Notes: generated from the letters alone by a model not told the origin. A DNA stretch of 54,305 bases from Nitrosospira sp. 56-18 (GCA_001899235.1 MKVR01000016.1:82868-137172), one strand, 5' to 3'. Shown: positions 1 to 9,401, counted from the stretch's first letter. Translations and numbers: made by a program.

Positions 1-852
1 ACGCTCCACGCCACCCGCGTCGCTGCCTGTCGAGAACGCTGCGCAGCAAAGAGGCGCCGGTGAATTGTTGTTACGGTAGACGGCGATAAAACTGCCTGGC
101 CCGCCGCCGGTATGTCCGGCAACCCATGCTCCCCTTTCGGTTTTCCCTGCCATGATGCCAAGCCCGTATCCCGGCGATAGCCAGGGCCGGCCGGCTATGG
201 CTTGACCAACACACCGGCTGTCGAGCATGGCAGCCAATAAATCGTCGGGAAGCAGGGAGCCAGTCATCAGCCGGTCCAGTAACAACGCAGCCTCATGAAG
301 CGGCCCAACCAGCAACCCGTGGTAAACCCAGCCTGGTTCGTAGGTGGCGGCCTTTCCCATCTCAACCTCGATCAGATCTTCCCGCGACCTGGCCAGCCGC
401 ACATGGCCGAGTCCCAAGGGGCGAAGGACCAGTCGCTGCAGCGCAACCTCGAATTCCTCGCCGGCCTCAAGCTCGATAAGGCGCCGCACGTACAGATATC
501 CGATATTGGAATACGTCCAGCCACTGCCAGGCGGGTAGCGCAAATTTCCTGCATTCGTGCGCGCCAGCATCTCCTCATCCGGCCAGGGCAACTGATTCTG
601 CTCCACCGCTATATGATAGTCAGGCAATTGCCCGTAGTCCGGAAGTCCCGCCTCGTGGCGCAATAGTTGCCGAAGGGTGAACGGTTGATTTTCGATTGTT
701 TTGTCCAGCGACAGCAGTTTGTCGCGCACCAGGGCGAGTGCCGCGGCAGCGATGACGGTTTTGGTGAAACTCCACCATGGCACGGCCATGGCCTTGCCTG
801 CTTGCGAGATTACCTTGCCGTTCCGGACAAGCGCATGAAACATGACAGGCAT
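1..852 (-). CDS. Serine hydrolase, beta-lactamase/class C family (partial)
   Basis: Open frame running off the left edge, so the C-terminus is missing; 284 codons are visible. I read it directly on the minus strand. The class C beta-lactamase/DD-peptidase signature is present in order: SxxK as SFTK (about residues 28-31), YxN as YSN (about 114-116) and a KTG-type box as HTGGG late in the visible part. The segment LRQLLRHEAGLPDY is typical of this family before the YxN motif. An in-frame TGA directly precedes the ATG at 852; a second ATG at 843 is equally possible, and neither has a clear ribosome site. No signal peptide is visible. The substrate cannot be told: these folds include esterases, peptidases and penicillin-binding enzymes. 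Confidence 0.8.
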   Translation of the reverse strand, partial: MPVMFHALVRNGKVISQAGKAMAVPWWSFTKTVIAAAALALVRDKLLSLDKTIENQPFTLRQLLRHEAGLPDYGQLPDYHIAVEQNQLPWPDEEMLARTNAGNLRYPPGSGWTYSNIGYLYVRRLIELEAGEEFEVALQRLVLRPLGLGHVRLARSREDLIEVEMGKAATYEPGWVYHGLLVGPLHEAALLLDRLMTGSLLPDDLLAAMLDSRCVGQAIAGRPWLSPGYGLGIMAGKTERGAWVAGHTGGGPGSFIAVYRNNNSPAPLCCAAFSTGSDAGGVER

Positions 853-951
853 TCAGCGTGGCGGGGAAATGGAGGGCCGTTTTTCCCCGGATTCAGAAGG
901 TAGGGAAGTTCCGGGGTGCGGTGAAATCCGCTGGTGGCTGGCAGGCTGGAA

Positions 952-1755
952 CTATGGAACGGCATTCAAGGTGGGAGCGGATACCGGTTTCGTGGCTTCA
1001 TCCCGCCTCTGCCTCAATTCCTTCGTATTGAGATCGATGACTCGTGGATCTTTGACTTCCCGTTCTCCGGCCTGCAGATCCAGCGCCTGCTTATCCCTTT
1101 CCTTGTTCTTCGATGCCGCGGTTCTGAAACCGGCAGTTTTCGAATCCTGACCCTTCACTTCCCCTTGCCTGGTTTCCCTGGTCCGGGAATCCTTGAGTTT
1201 GCCATCCTTTCCCTTCTTTGCCTTTGCATCCTGTTCCGCCTTTGAAGCATTCGCATTACTGTATCCGTTCTTCAGATCATGAGCGATCGCGGCATAGCTT
1301 CGATTTTCATTTTGCATCTGCCCATGCAACTGGGCATATTGCAGGTTATAGGTTGCGCGCGCGCTCTCGAGCTGGCGTAATTTGTCTTCCAGCACGCGTT
1401 TGTTATGGGCGCTGCTCTTTACTTCCACAGCCTTGGCTGCCACCGTGACATCCTCGATTTTCTGGCTCAATTGCTTGAATAGCTGAGCCACGCTAGTGGC
1501 GGCAGCGCTATAGCGACGGTAATGGAGTTCCATCCGCTCCAGCTCGGTCAGCGGTTCGCTGACGGATGGGGACGGGGCGGGTATGGGCGTGTTCCCCGCC
1601 GCCTGGCCATGCTCCACCCCCGATGTTTTCTCCACCGGCGCCGCGCTTGCGCCCGGCATACCCGGCAAGCACGGGCCATATGCCGCTATCGCCAGGATAG
1701 CCAGCGTCATCGCACTGGTTTTTCGACCGGAGGAAGTCCTGCTGTGGAAAGCCAT
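952..1755 (-). CDS. Secreted coiled-coil protein of unknown function
   Basis: 267 residues from the ATG at 1755, chosen because AGGAG lies 7 bases upstream; the frame is open further upstream but without a ribosome site. The N-terminus has a basic stretch and a hydrophobic segment (about residues 15-33) ending in ASA-AP, a plausible Sec signal peptide. The middle (about 65-165) is rich in Glu, Lys, Gln and Ala with a heptad look, so a coiled coil is likely. The C-terminal third is highly charged and low in complexity, with KAKKGKDGKLKD-like runs. I do not recognise the family. It lies on the same strand as the serine hydrolase, about 100 bases upstream of it. An envelope or structural role is inference only. 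Confidence 0.7.
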   Translation of the reverse strand: MAFHSRTSSGRKTSAMTLAILAIAAYGPCLPGMPGASAAPVEKTSGVEHGQAAGNTPIPAPSPSVSEPLTELERMELHYRRYSAAATSVAQLFKQLSQKIEDVTVAAKAVEVKSSAHNKRVLEDKLRQLESARATYNLQYAQLHGQMQNENRSYAAIAHDLKNGYSNANASKAEQDAKAKKGKDGKLKDSRTRETRQGEVKGQDSKTAGFRTAASKNKERDKQALDLQAGEREVKDPRVIDLNTKELRQRRDEATKPVSAPTLNAVP

Positions 1756-2084
1756 GATAAACTCCTGAATGTAACGTTCTTCGGGATCACGCGCTGCCCG
1801 GCGCGTTGCAATCGCATTGCAATCGCATGGCATTCGAGGCGCTGGCAACATGGTATACCCATTCGCGAGGCTGACCAAGGGCGCCACGACAATTCTAGCC
1901 GAATCGCCTTGTTCTTGCCCTTCCCTCATGAAAGCCCTGGCGACCCTGGCGAAAGGAACAAAAGCCGGATCGATGTCCCCGCCCGAGCGGGATCATGCCC
2001 CACCGGCGCCAGTAACCGGCTCAGGGGCTGGTTGCACGCAAATCAAGCATAGGATCTTTACATCCACCTTACACTTTATCAAAA
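1756..2084. other. Intergenic region with promoters and an 11-bp tandem duplication
   Basis: This 329-base gap separates two divergent genes and must hold the promoters of both. No convincing gene is seen. At 1806-1827 the unit TTGCAATCGCA is repeated twice head to tail. Confidence 0.5.
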
Positions 2085-2726
2085 ATGACCTCGACAACGT
2101 TTTCCGGCAAGTTCATCACCCTCGAGGGCATGGACGGAGCGGGCAAAAGTACCCAGTTGCAAGGGATCGAGAAATTTTTGCTCGAAAATGGAAAATCGGC
2201 AATCGTCACCCGCGAACCTGGCGGCACGCCTCTCGGGGAAAAATTGCGGGAACTGCTGCTGGATACTGGCCAGCCGATGCATCCCGAAACAGAGGCGCTG
2301 CTGATGTTTGCGGCCCGCCGCGAGCATCTGGACAAGGTTATTTTCCCGGCCCTTGAAAGAGGCGACTGGGTGATCTCGGATCGATTCACGGATGCGAGCT
2401 TTGCATATCAGGGCGGGGGCAGGGGAATGTCCCTGCGCAAACTTGACGATCTGGAAGCATGGGTTCAGGGGAAATTTCAACCCGACCTCACGCTTTATTT
2501 CGATGTGCCGGTCGAGGTGGGCAGGCGGCGTGTCCATGCCGCGAAGCCTCCGGACCGGTTTGAAAAAGAACGGGATGAGTTTTTTCGTGGAGTGCGGGCC
2601 GCCTATCTGGAGCGGGCAAGAAAATTCCCTTCGAGAATACGGGTAATCGATGCCAGCGTTCCTCTGGACGAGGTCACGAAATCGGTGAGTGATTTTCTTT
2701 CCGCCATCTGTCATGAATGGCCATGA
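2085..2726 (+). CDS. tmk: Thymidylate kinase
   Basis: 213 residues, the usual length. The enzyme phosphorylates dTMP to dTDP with ATP in dTTP synthesis, in the cytoplasm. The P-loop GMDGAGKST is at about residues 15-23, followed by [11 protein letters not shown] (substrate binding), the DRF motif and the AYQGGGRG segment of the LID region. The basic residues of the LID are placed as in the E. coli type. The stop codon TGA overlaps the ATG of holB by one base, so the two genes are almost certainly co-transcribed and translationally coupled. tmk-holB is a widely conserved bacterial gene pair. Confidence 0.97.
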   Translation: MTSTTFSGKFITLEGMDGAGKSTQLQGIEKFLLENGKSAIVTREPGGTPLGEKLRELLLDTGQPMHPETEALLMFAARREHLDKVIFPALERGDWVISDRFTDASFAYQGGGRGMSLRKLDDLEAWVQGKFQPDLTLYFDVPVEVGRRRVHAAKPPDRFEKERDEFFRGVRAAYLERARKFPSRIRVIDASVPLDEVTKSVSDFLSAICHEWP

Positions 2727-2739
2727 ATGGCCATGAATG
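2712..2739 (+). repeat. 10-bp tandem repeat across the tmk-holB junction
   Basis: The unit CATGAATGGC occurs nearly three times in a row. It spans the tmk stop and the holB start and creates several in-frame and out-of-frame ATG codons close together. It looks like a slippage duplication that leaves both reading frames intact. Confidence 0.8.
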
Positions 2740-3845
2740 ATATTTTTCCCTGGCAGCGAGATGTGTGGCGACCGCTGGCGCTTGCCGGTCAACCGGGTCC
2801 GGGAAAGGCTTCCCTGGGCCACGCGTTGCTCTTGAGGGGCAGGAAGGGCATCGGCAAGCTCGCATTCGCCCGCTGTCTGGCCAAGTCGCTGCTATGCCGC
2901 AACCCAACGGTCGAACGCCTGCCCTGCGGGGCATGCGCGAGTTGCGCGTGGTTCGAAATCGGCGGGCATCCCGATTTCCGCCTGATCGAACCGGAGATCC
3001 TTTCGCAAACGGCTGACTCGCCAGAGTCTTCGGAAGCCGTTGGCGAAAAAGCGGTTGCCGAGGCAAGTTCCGGGGATGAAATTACGGATGGAAAGAAAGC
3101 GGCGAAAAAACCCAGCAAGCAGATTACCGTGGAGCAGATTCGAAATGCGGTCGATTTCGTCAATATATCCAGTCATCAGAGCGGCTACAAGATCCTGCTG
3201 ATCCATCCGGCTGAGACGATGAACGCCGCCGCCGCCAATGCCTTGCTGAAAAATCTGGAAGAACCGCCGGCGCACACCTTGTTCATGCTAGTCACGCATC
3301 AGGCGCAATATCTGCTTCCGACCATACGCAGCCGCTGCCGCCAGGTCGCCATGCCTGCGCCGGACCGCGCTGCCGCGCTTGGCTGGCTAAGGCAACAGGG
3401 AGTTAAAAATCCCGAAATCTGTCTTGCTTCCGCCGGCTATGCGCCGCTTGCGGCGCTGGAATTCAGTCATGGCGATTACCTTGATTTGCATGGCAGCTTC
3501 ATCCAGCAAGTCAGCGCGCGTGACCTCAATCCAGTCGCTCTTGCGGACAGGATGCAGAAAACGGATATGGCGATAGTGGTGAGCTGGCTGCAGAAATGGA
3601 GCTACGATTTAATGAGTTTTCGCATTACAGGGGAGATACGCTATCACCTCGACAGGATGGAGGCCATAAAATCCCTGGCGCACGGCATCGATCCCCGGCA
3701 ACTGGGCGTTTATCTGCGCAGCTTGAACGAAGCACAACAGCTTGCGGCCCATCCTCTCAATCCGCGCCTGTTCCTCGAGGATCTGCTGATTTCCTATCTC
3801 CAGGCGCTGTCCCCCCGGCCGCCGGCGACAAGCGCATTTGCGTGA
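2727..3845 (+). CDS. holB: DNA polymerase III subunit delta prime
   Basis: 372 residues. It is the delta-prime subunit of the clamp loader that places the beta clamp on DNA. The N-terminal AAA+ domain has a P-loop-like GRKGIGKLA (about 38-46) and the zinc-binding cysteines expected for the family: Cys57, Cys67, Cys70 and Cys73. The segment ANALLKNLEEPP and the SRC motif (RSRCRQ) are characteristic. An acidic/Lys-rich insert at about residues 95-128 is longer than in E. coli. The start at 2727 directly follows the tmk stop; the ATG at 2733 is a possible alternative because of the tandem repeat there. The pilZ gene often found next in other betaproteobacteria is absent; a convergent PEP-CTERM gene follows. 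Confidence 0.93.
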   Translation: MAMNDIFPWQRDVWRPLALAGQPGPGKASLGHALLLRGRKGIGKLAFARCLAKSLLCRNPTVERLPCGACASCAWFEIGGHPDFRLIEPEILSQTADSPESSEAVGEKAVAEASSGDEITDGKKAAKKPSKQITVEQIRNAVDFVNISSHQSGYKILLIHPAETMNAAAANALLKNLEEPPAHTLFMLVTHQAQYLLPTIRSRCRQVAMPAPDRAAALGWLRQQGVKNPEICLASAGYAPLAALEFSHGDYLDLHGSFIQQVSARDLNPVALADRMQKTDMAIVVSWLQKWSYDLMSFRITGEIRYHLDRMEAIKSLAHGIDPRQLGVYLRSLNEAQQLAAHPLNPRLFLEDLLISYLQALSPRPPATSAFA

Positions 3846-3920
3846 TCGATATTCGGTGGCAACGAGTTCCCGATAGAGCTTTATTTGCCGGCCATGCGCC
3901 ATCTCTTCGCAATCGACCGA

Positions 3921-3944
3921 AAGCCTTTCCCGAAGGAAAGGCTT
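3921..3944. terminator. Hairpin between convergent genes
   Basis: A perfect 10-bp stem, AAGCCTTTCC with GGAAAGGCTT, and a CGAA (plus) or TTCG (minus) tetraloop. It lies between holB (plus) and the PEP-CTERM gene (minus), where a bidirectional terminator is expected. There is no long T tract on either side, so this is a likely but unproven terminator. Confidence 0.55.
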
Positions 3945-3969
3945 CTGGTGGAACCGGTCAAGCCGGAAT

Positions 3970-4890
3970 CTATCCGAATCTGCGACGCAGGGTATGGGCT
4001 AGTCCCAGCAAACCAAGGACCAGCAGCGGGATCGTTCCGGGTTCCGGCACGGTACCGCAGGGCGGCTGTCCCGGTTCGCCGCACTGGAATACTGTTCCAG
4101 CGCCGCCGCCAATTACCACGGCCCCGGGGAAAGTGCCGCCCGTCTGGCCGAAAATTGGTCCAGTGACAAGAGTGCTCAAGCCTCCAAAGTCGCCCGAAAA
4201 CCAGGCATGCCAGGGAGTCGCGTTGCTGACATCGCTATTGGTCAGGCCGGGAAATGCGGCATTGCCTGCTGCGGTAATCGTCAGGGAGCCGGAGTTGAAA
4301 CTGGGACCGCCGTTATCTCCCTGAACTACCAATCCAGGCAGCAGGGCCGAGAGCCATCCGTAACCGATACTCGAGTTGGCTTGCTCCTGCGTGAAGAGTC
4401 CGCCGCCACTCACCACGAAATTGTTGAGAATGCCGGAATTGGCATTGACGATGCCAAGCTGCGCATCAGTGATGCCCCCCGATACATTACTGCTTACGGT
4501 AGGCATATAAATGATGCCCGTGTTGCTGGCGTTGGTGGTGCCAGTGCCATTGAAGAAGTTGGTGATATCGGATAAAGTGGAGAGGGCCACGAAGCCCCAC
4601 GAACCATCCAGGCTGGATTTCGAGGTAGCGGAGTTGAATGCCGAAAGCGCGGAGCTCGAGTTGCAGCCAATACATGCCACGGTGTGCTGCCCATTGGTTA
4701 CTGCAGGCGCAAGATTCTCAAAGGCCTTCTGCATGAACAGCCAACCCGTGAAATTGGTAGTGGAGCTGGCAGAACCATGATCATCCGCATCCGTCCCCGC
4801 AATGATGATGGGGCCGGCTGAAGCGATGGAGGCGGCGCTCAAAAATAGCGTCCCAAAAAACATCGAAATTATTTTCTTCTTGGTTTTCAT
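3970..4890 (-). CDS. PEP-CTERM sorting-domain protein
   Basis: 306 residues from the ATG at 4890, chosen for the AAGGA ribosome site and because a Sec signal peptide (KTKKK start, hydrophobic core, ending ASA-GP) then begins the protein. The C-terminus is a complete PEP-CTERM signal: VPEPG, a hydrophobic stretch (IPLLVLGLLGLAH) and a basic RRR tail. Such proteins are known to be processed by exosortase (EpsH family) and delivered to the envelope or extracellular matrix. The body is rich in Ser, Thr, Asn and Gly, as is usual for these substrates, with an isolated ACIGC cysteine pair. No exosortase gene is in the window. The gene sits alone on the minus strand between holB and tatD. Its particular function is unknown. 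Confidence 0.88.
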   Translation of the reverse strand: MKTKKKIISMFFGTLFLSAASIASAGPIIIAGTDADDHGSASSTTNFTGWLFMQKAFENLAPAVTNGQHTVACIGCNSSSALSAFNSATSKSSLDGSWGFVALSTLSDITNFFNGTGTTNASNTGIIYMPTVSSNVSGGITDAQLGIVNANSGILNNFVVSGGGLFTQEQANSSIGYGWLSALLPGLVVQGDNGGPSFNSGSLTITAAGNAAFPGLTNSDVSNATPWHAWFSGDFGGLSTLVTGPIFGQTGGTFPGAVVIGGGAGTVFQCGEPGQPPCGTVPEPGTIPLLVLGLLGLAHTLRRRFG

Positions 4891-5162
4891 TTGATTCCTT
4901 TTTGAGTTATGTATTACACAAAGTACGAATTTCCTCACACACGATATTACCGGTCAGAGATTAAGCAATTTTCATGCCTTTTTTAAATACTGGAAAAAGA
5001 TCATATAAAATCATTTGACTATAAAGAATGTGCGTTAATGCTGGCATATTTTGCCAGCTTGGCTCATCAGTTTTGTAAAAAAAGCCGGCATCTGCGTCTC
5101 TATCGCAAGACGGAGCGATGCCTGGTTTCATTCACTTCATCGCAGATTTAAACTTTGCCGTC

Positions 5163-5927
5163 ATGCTTGTTGACTCCCACTGCCACCTGGATTTTCCCGA
5201 TCTCGCAAGCCGCCTCGACGACGTGATGGCAAGCATGCGGGATAATGGGGTCAGCCATGCCCTGTGCGTGAGCGTGAATCTCGAGGACTTTCCACGCGTG
5301 CTCGCCCTGGCGGAAACCCATTCCAATCTCTTTGCCTCCATAGGGGTTCATCCCGACTATGAAAACCTGGAGGAACCTCAGGCTGCGCAACTGGCGTCTC
5401 TTGCAAGGCATCCCAGAATTGTCGCTATCGGGGAAACAGGGCTGGATTACTTCCGCCTCACGGGAGACCTGGAATGGCAGCGCGAGCGTTTCCGCCAGCA
5501 TATCCGCGCGGCAAGGGCGTGCGGCAAGCCGCTCATCATTCATACACGCGCAGCCGCAGAGGACACCTTGCGCATCATGGCGGAGGAGGGCGCCGACCGG
5601 GTCGGGGGAGTGATGCACTGCTTTACCGAAAGCTGGGAAGTGGCTCAGCAGGCGATGGAAATGAACTTTTATATTTCGTTTTCGGGTATCGTTACCTTCA
5701 AGAATGCGGTAGCGCTGAAGGATGTAGCCAGGAAAATCGGACTGAAGAGAATGCTGATCGAAACCGACTCGCCCTATCTCGCTCCCGTGCCGCATCGGGG
5801 TAAAATCAATCAGCCTGCCTTCGTGCGCCACGTGGCGGAAGAAATAGCCGCGCTGCGGGGTATCAGACTGGAGGAAGTTGCCGCCGCCACTACAGCCAAT
5901 TTCTTTAATCTTTTCAAGGTTGCATGA
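5163..5927 (+). CDS. tatD: TatD family metal-dependent DNase/hydrolase
   Basis: 254 residues from the ATG at 5163, which gives the usual family start MLVDSHCHLD. An upstream ATG at 5118 with a too-close GGAG would add 15 residues. The metal ligands are all visible: HxH in DSHCHLD, Glu in GETGLDY, His in IIHTRAA, His in MHCFTE and Asp in ETDSPYLAP. TatD proteins are TIM-barrel, Mg/Mn-dependent nucleases (3'-5' exonuclease on damaged DNA) of the cytoplasm. The stop overlaps the start of the ankyrin gene, so the two are coupled. Confidence 0.93.
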   Translation: MLVDSHCHLDFPDLASRLDDVMASMRDNGVSHALCVSVNLEDFPRVLALAETHSNLFASIGVHPDYENLEEPQAAQLASLARHPRIVAIGETGLDYFRLTGDLEWQRERFRQHIRAARACGKPLIIHTRAAAEDTLRIMAEEGADRVGGVMHCFTESWEVAQQAMEMNFYISFSGIVTFKNAVALKDVARKIGLKRMLIETDSPYLAPVPHRGKINQPAFVRHVAEEIAALRGIRLEEVAAATTANFFNLFKVA

Positions 5928-6580
5928 TGATATCTCCAATCAGATTCTGGAATTTTTTCTGCTTGCTGCTTGTCGTCGGCTTTTTCCTGGCATCCCCAGT
6001 CTCGGCAGGCGTGTATGAGGAGCTGCGCTCGGCGGTGGAGGTTAATCACACGGGAGACATAGCAAAGCTGCTTGCCCGCGGCGCCGACCCCAACACGCCG
6101 GATGAGCAAGGAAACACGTTGCTTATGATCGCCATCCAGAACAATAATCCCGAACTGGTCGATATCCTCCTGAATGCGGGCGCCAAGCTCAACCTGCGCA
6201 ACCGGTATGGCGAGACCGCGATAATGCTCGCTAGCTACAATGGACTATACGACATCGTCGAAAAGCTCTATGTCAAGGGAGCGGAAATCAAGCATGACGG
6301 CTGGAATCCGCTGCTCTATGCAGCGACCAACGGCCATGCCAGGATAATCCAGCTGCTTCTGGACGGAGGCGTTCCAGTCGATTCGACTTCGCCCAATGGC
6401 ACTACGCCGTTGATGATGGCGGCACGGGGAAACCACACGGATGCCATTACTGTCCTGCTGAAAAATGGGGCGGACCCCAACTTGAGAAACGATGCGGGAA
6501 AAACCGCTGTTGCGTTTGCCCTGGGAAGGAATCATTCGCAAGCCGCCGAGCTATTGCAATCCAGCGGGGCACAAGAATGA
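5924..6580 (+). CDS. Exported ankyrin-repeat protein
   Basis: 218 residues, overlapping the tatD stop by 4 bases (ATGA). The first 28 residues form a Sec signal peptide (hydrophobic FFCLLLVVGFFLA, then VSA-G), so the product is probably periplasmic. The rest is four to five ankyrin repeats with clear GADPN, GNTLLMIA, GETAIMLA, GTTPLMMAA and GADPNLRN units. Ankyrin repeats bind proteins; the partner is not known. An ankyrin protein downstream of tatD is a recurring betaproteobacterial arrangement. Either of the first two Met codons may be used. Confidence 0.9.
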   Translation: MMISPIRFWNFFCLLLVVGFFLASPVSAGVYEELRSAVEVNHTGDIAKLLARGADPNTPDEQGNTLLMIAIQNNNPELVDILLNAGAKLNLRNRYGETAIMLASYNGLYDIVEKLYVKGAEIKHDGWNPLLYAATNGHARIIQLLLDGGVPVDSTSPNGTTPLMMAARGNHTDAITVLLKNGADPNLRNDAGKTAVAFALGRNHSQAAELLQSSGAQE

Positions 6581-6605
6581 AGCAGCGGTGTCTTGACGAA
6601 AGCAT

Positions 6606-7010
6606 ATGGCGGCGATAGCCTTCAACCACTACAATCTGCGAGCGCCGCGGGAACTCATGGACCGGCTCAGGGATTTCTATTGCGATATCATTGGCCTGCG
6701 GCAGGGCAGGCGGCCTGACCTGGGAAGCTTTGGATACTGGCTTTATGCGGGCAGCGACTGCGTTCTTCATCTGAGCGAGACGAGGGCGGGAGAATCGCGC
6801 CTCACGCACACCTCCACCACATTCGACCATGTCGCTTTTACCTGTACCGGCCGCGCTGCGATGGAAGCAAGCCTCGATGGGCACGATATCTCGTTCTCTC
6901 GCGGCCAGGTGGCGGAATTGGGCATTTATCAGCTTTTTTTGCAGGACCCGGCCGGGAATGGCGTGGAGTTGAACTTTAAGGAAGATTCAGGGATTCCGGC
7001 TTCCGGGTGA
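6606..7010 (+). CDS. VOC family (glyoxalase/bleomycin resistance-like) protein
   Basis: 134 residues, a single vicinal-oxygen-chelate domain. The start FNHYNLRAP, the FDHVAFTCTG segment in the middle and DPAGNGVELNF at the end match the paired beta-alpha-beta-beta-beta modules of this superfamily. Likely metal ligands are the His near the start (about residue 8), the His in FDHVAF and the Glu in GVELNF. Members include glyoxalase I, dioxygenases and resistance proteins, so the substrate cannot be assigned. It lies 25 bases after the ankyrin gene and may belong to the same transcript. Confidence 0.82.
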   Translation: MAAIAFNHYNLRAPRELMDRLRDFYCDIIGLRQGRRPDLGSFGYWLYAGSDCVLHLSETRAGESRLTHTSTTFDHVAFTCTGRAAMEASLDGHDISFSRGQVAELGIYQLFLQDPAGNGVELNFKEDSGIPASG

Positions 7011-7148
7011 GTCCAGGGCAGAAACCGGGTGATCCCGGACATCGGCCGCAGACACCGGCGGTAGAGTTGACGGCAGGTCGACCGATCCAGGCTGCGCAGG
7101 GTGCGGTCCGACCATCCTGCGTATCAGCGTATTTCAAGGGAGAGGAAT

Positions 7149-7751
7149 ATGACAAAAATTCTCGTGCTCTATTACAGCATGTACGGCCATGTCGAAACCA
7201 TGGCCGGGGCGGTCGCCGAAGGCGCCCGCAGCCTCGATGGAACAGAAGTCGTCATCAAGCGGGTGCCGGAACTGATACCGGAAGAAATTGCGCGCAAGGC
7301 AGGCGCAAAACTGGAGCAGATGGCGCCTGTCGCAACGGTGGACGAATTGCCTTCCTACGACGGCATCATTTTTGGCACGCCGACCCGCTTTGGCAACATG
7401 TGCGCGCAGATGCGCAACTTCCTGGACCAGACGGGGAAATTGTGGCTGAGTGGCGGGTTGATCGGGAAAGTGGCCAGCGTTTTTACCTCGACAGCTACTC
7501 AGCATGGCGGGCAGGAAACCACCATCACCTCCTTCCATAACACCTTGCTGCATCAGGGCATGATCATCGTCGGAGTGCCTTATTCCTGCCAGGGATTGCT
7601 CAATATGAGCGAAATCACGGGGGGATCGCCTTACGGCGCGGCCACGCTTGCCGGCGGCGACGGCAGCCGGAAACCATCGGAGAATGAGCTGACCATCGCC
7701 CGGTTCCAGGGCAGGCATGTGGCAGAAATCACCAGAAGACAATGCACATGA
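7149..7751 (+). CDS. wrbA: NAD(P)H:quinone oxidoreductase, flavodoxin fold
   Basis: 200 residues from the ATG at 7149, preceded by GGGAGAGG, the right length for WrbA. The FMN phosphate loop [12 protein letters not shown] is at the N-terminus, with GTPTRFGNM (isoalloxazine contact) and the GGQETT segment that marks WrbA against other flavodoxins. WrbA is a tetrameric cytoplasmic FMN enzyme that reduces quinones by two electrons and limits redox cycling. It is followed within about 35 bases by an SDR gene, so a joint redox operon is likely. Confidence 0.94.
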   Translation: MTKILVLYYSMYGHVETMAGAVAEGARSLDGTEVVIKRVPELIPEEIARKAGAKLEQMAPVATVDELPSYDGIIFGTPTRFGNMCAQMRNFLDQTGKLWLSGGLIGKVASVFTSTATQHGGQETTITSFHNTLLHQGMIIVGVPYSCQGLLNMSEITGGSPYGAATLAGGDGSRKPSENELTIARFQGRHVAEITRRQCT

Positions 7752-7785
7752 TCCTCCCGCGTGCTGTATGGATTGCATGGACCGC

Positions 7786-8532
7786 ATGATGGCGAAACCG
7801 CTCGAAGGCAAGATCGCCATCGTCACTGGTGCATCCCGCGGCATAGGCGCGGAAATCGCCCGCTCGCTGGCGGGTGCGGGCGCAAAAATCATCATCAACT
7901 ATTTCAGCAACCGTCATGCTGCCGAAACGGTCTGCAGCGAGATCATGGAGGCGGGAGGAGAAGCACTTTCTGTCCGGGCGGATGTGAGCCATTCAGCAGA
8001 AGTGCGCATACTTTTTGATGCCGCTATCGGCAGGTTCGGCCGCGTGGATATCCTGGTCAATAACGCCGGCATCCTTCTCTCACGGGAAATTGCCGACATC
8101 CGGGACGAAGAGTTCGACCGCGTCTGGAACATCAATACGCGCAGCGTTTTCTATGCCTTGCGGGAAGCGGCCACGCGGCTGGCGGACGGGGGGCGCGTGG
8201 TCAGCCTGTCGAGCACGGTCACGCGGCTGATGCTGCCCAACTATGCCGCGTATGCTGCCAGCAAGGGCGCGGTCGAGCAGTTGACGCGCATTTTTGCGAA
8301 AGAAGCAGGGGGGCGTGGCATTACGGCCAATATCGTTTCGCCCGGTCCGGTAAACACGGAGATGTTCACCACGGGAAAAAGCGAAGAGACGATCAAGCGC
8401 ATGGCTGCGATGTCGTTCCAGGGGCGCGTGGGCGAGCCGCGGGACGTCGCCAACCTGGTGCTTTTTCTGGTAAGCGACGAAGCAGCCTGGATTACCGGGC
8501 AGAACATCAGCGTGAGCGGCGGCGCGGCGTGA
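7786..8532 (+). CDS. SDR family oxidoreductase
   Basis: About 248 residues. Classical short-chain dehydrogenase: the cofactor loop TGASRGIG lies near residue 15, NNAG near residue 88, the catalytic Ser in SLSSTV, and the YxxxK pair in YAAYAASKG. The C-terminal GEPRDVANLVLFL and WITGQNISVSGG are typical of FabG-like SDRs. The residue after the second strand (NYFSNRHAA) suggests NADP preference, which is inference. Several in-frame ATG codons (7768, 7777, 7786, 7789) give no clear choice; I take the pair next to MAKPLEGK because that matches the family start. It follows wrbA closely. Confidence 0.88.
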   Translation: MMAKPLEGKIAIVTGASRGIGAEIARSLAGAGAKIIINYFSNRHAAETVCSEIMEAGGEALSVRADVSHSAEVRILFDAAIGRFGRVDILVNNAGILLSREIADIRDEEFDRVWNINTRSVFYALREAATRLADGGRVVSLSSTVTRLMLPNYAAYAASKGAVEQLTRIFAKEAGGRGITANIVSPGPVNTEMFTTGKSEETIKRMAAMSFQGRVGEPRDVANLVLFLVSDEAAWITGQNISVSGGAA

Positions 8533-8711
8533 TATCGCGCTTTCCTATTTGCCTTTGCTGTTTCCCTGATTCCCATAAAGCGGCCGACGTATCATTCTTC
8601 ACGCGGAATAAAAACGAATGAAAACGCGCAAGCCTGAAATTTTTCCGGGGCAATCCCGGAAATGGAAACGTCGATTTCCGCGCTGACGATCCCCGCCTTG
8701 GCCGGTGCCAT

Positions 8712-9401
8712 ATGAGCGACTATCCGGTTATCGCGCTTAATCTGGCGGCAGCGCTGGCGGCAGGCGCGGTGATAGGCCTGGAAAGGACTGTCCATGGGCA
8801 TCCCGCCGGCTTCAGGACCCATGCGCTCGTATGCCTGGCCTGCAGCCTCCTCATGCTGATGACTTCATATCAGTCCCATTGGCTGCACGACGCGCCGGTC
8901 GGTTCGATAGGAGCGGATACGAGCAGGATGGCGCAGGGGATAGTGACGGGTATCGGATTTCTGGGCGCGGGAGTCATTTTCAAGGAAGGAATGACCATTC
9001 GCGGCCTGACTACTGCCGCTTCCATCTGGACCACCGCAGCCATCGGGATTCTGCTGGGGCTGGGATTTTACTTTCCCGCGCTTTTGGGAACAGGCCTCAT
9101 GCTGGGAGTGCTCACCTTGTTCAATTCAATTGAAATGAGACTTCCCCGCGACTCCTATGCTCAATACCACGTAAGCTTCGACAGAAACGATGTCATGCCG
9201 GAAGACCAGGTCCGAAGGCTCGTCGCCGACCATGGGTTTGAGATTGCGAACATGAGCTATCGCATTACGCCGACGGGATTGTTCGAATATCGCATGGATA
9301 TCCGCACCACGCGGGATCCGGACAGGACCGCCGATCTCGCGGAAACATTGCGTAAATCCGAAATGGTGCGGGAATTCCGCATTTCCACGACTGGCAATTA
9401 A
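8712..9401 (+). CDS. MgtC/SapB family membrane protein
   Basis: 229 residues. The first about 145 residues hold four to five hydrophobic helices with the MgtC signature: AAALAAGAVIGLERTVHG, GFRTHALVCLACSLLML, GIGFLGAGVIFKEG and GLTTAASIWTTAAIGILLG. A soluble C-terminal domain (about 150-229) follows, ACT-like in length. MgtC-type proteins are inner-membrane proteins linked to Mg limitation, ATP synthase control and survival; the exact role here is open. The stop codon TAA merges with the first bases of a dispersed repeat end. Confidence 0.88.
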   Translation: MSDYPVIALNLAAALAAGAVIGLERTVHGHPAGFRTHALVCLACSLLMLMTSYQSHWLHDAPVGSIGADTSRMAQGIVTGIGFLGAGVIFKEGMTIRGLTTAASIWTTAAIGILLGLGFYFPALLGTGLMLGVLTLFNSIEMRLPRDSYAQYHVSFDRNDVMPEDQVRRLVADHGFEIANMSYRITPTGLFEYRMDIRTTRDPDRTADLAETLRKSEMVREFRISTTGN

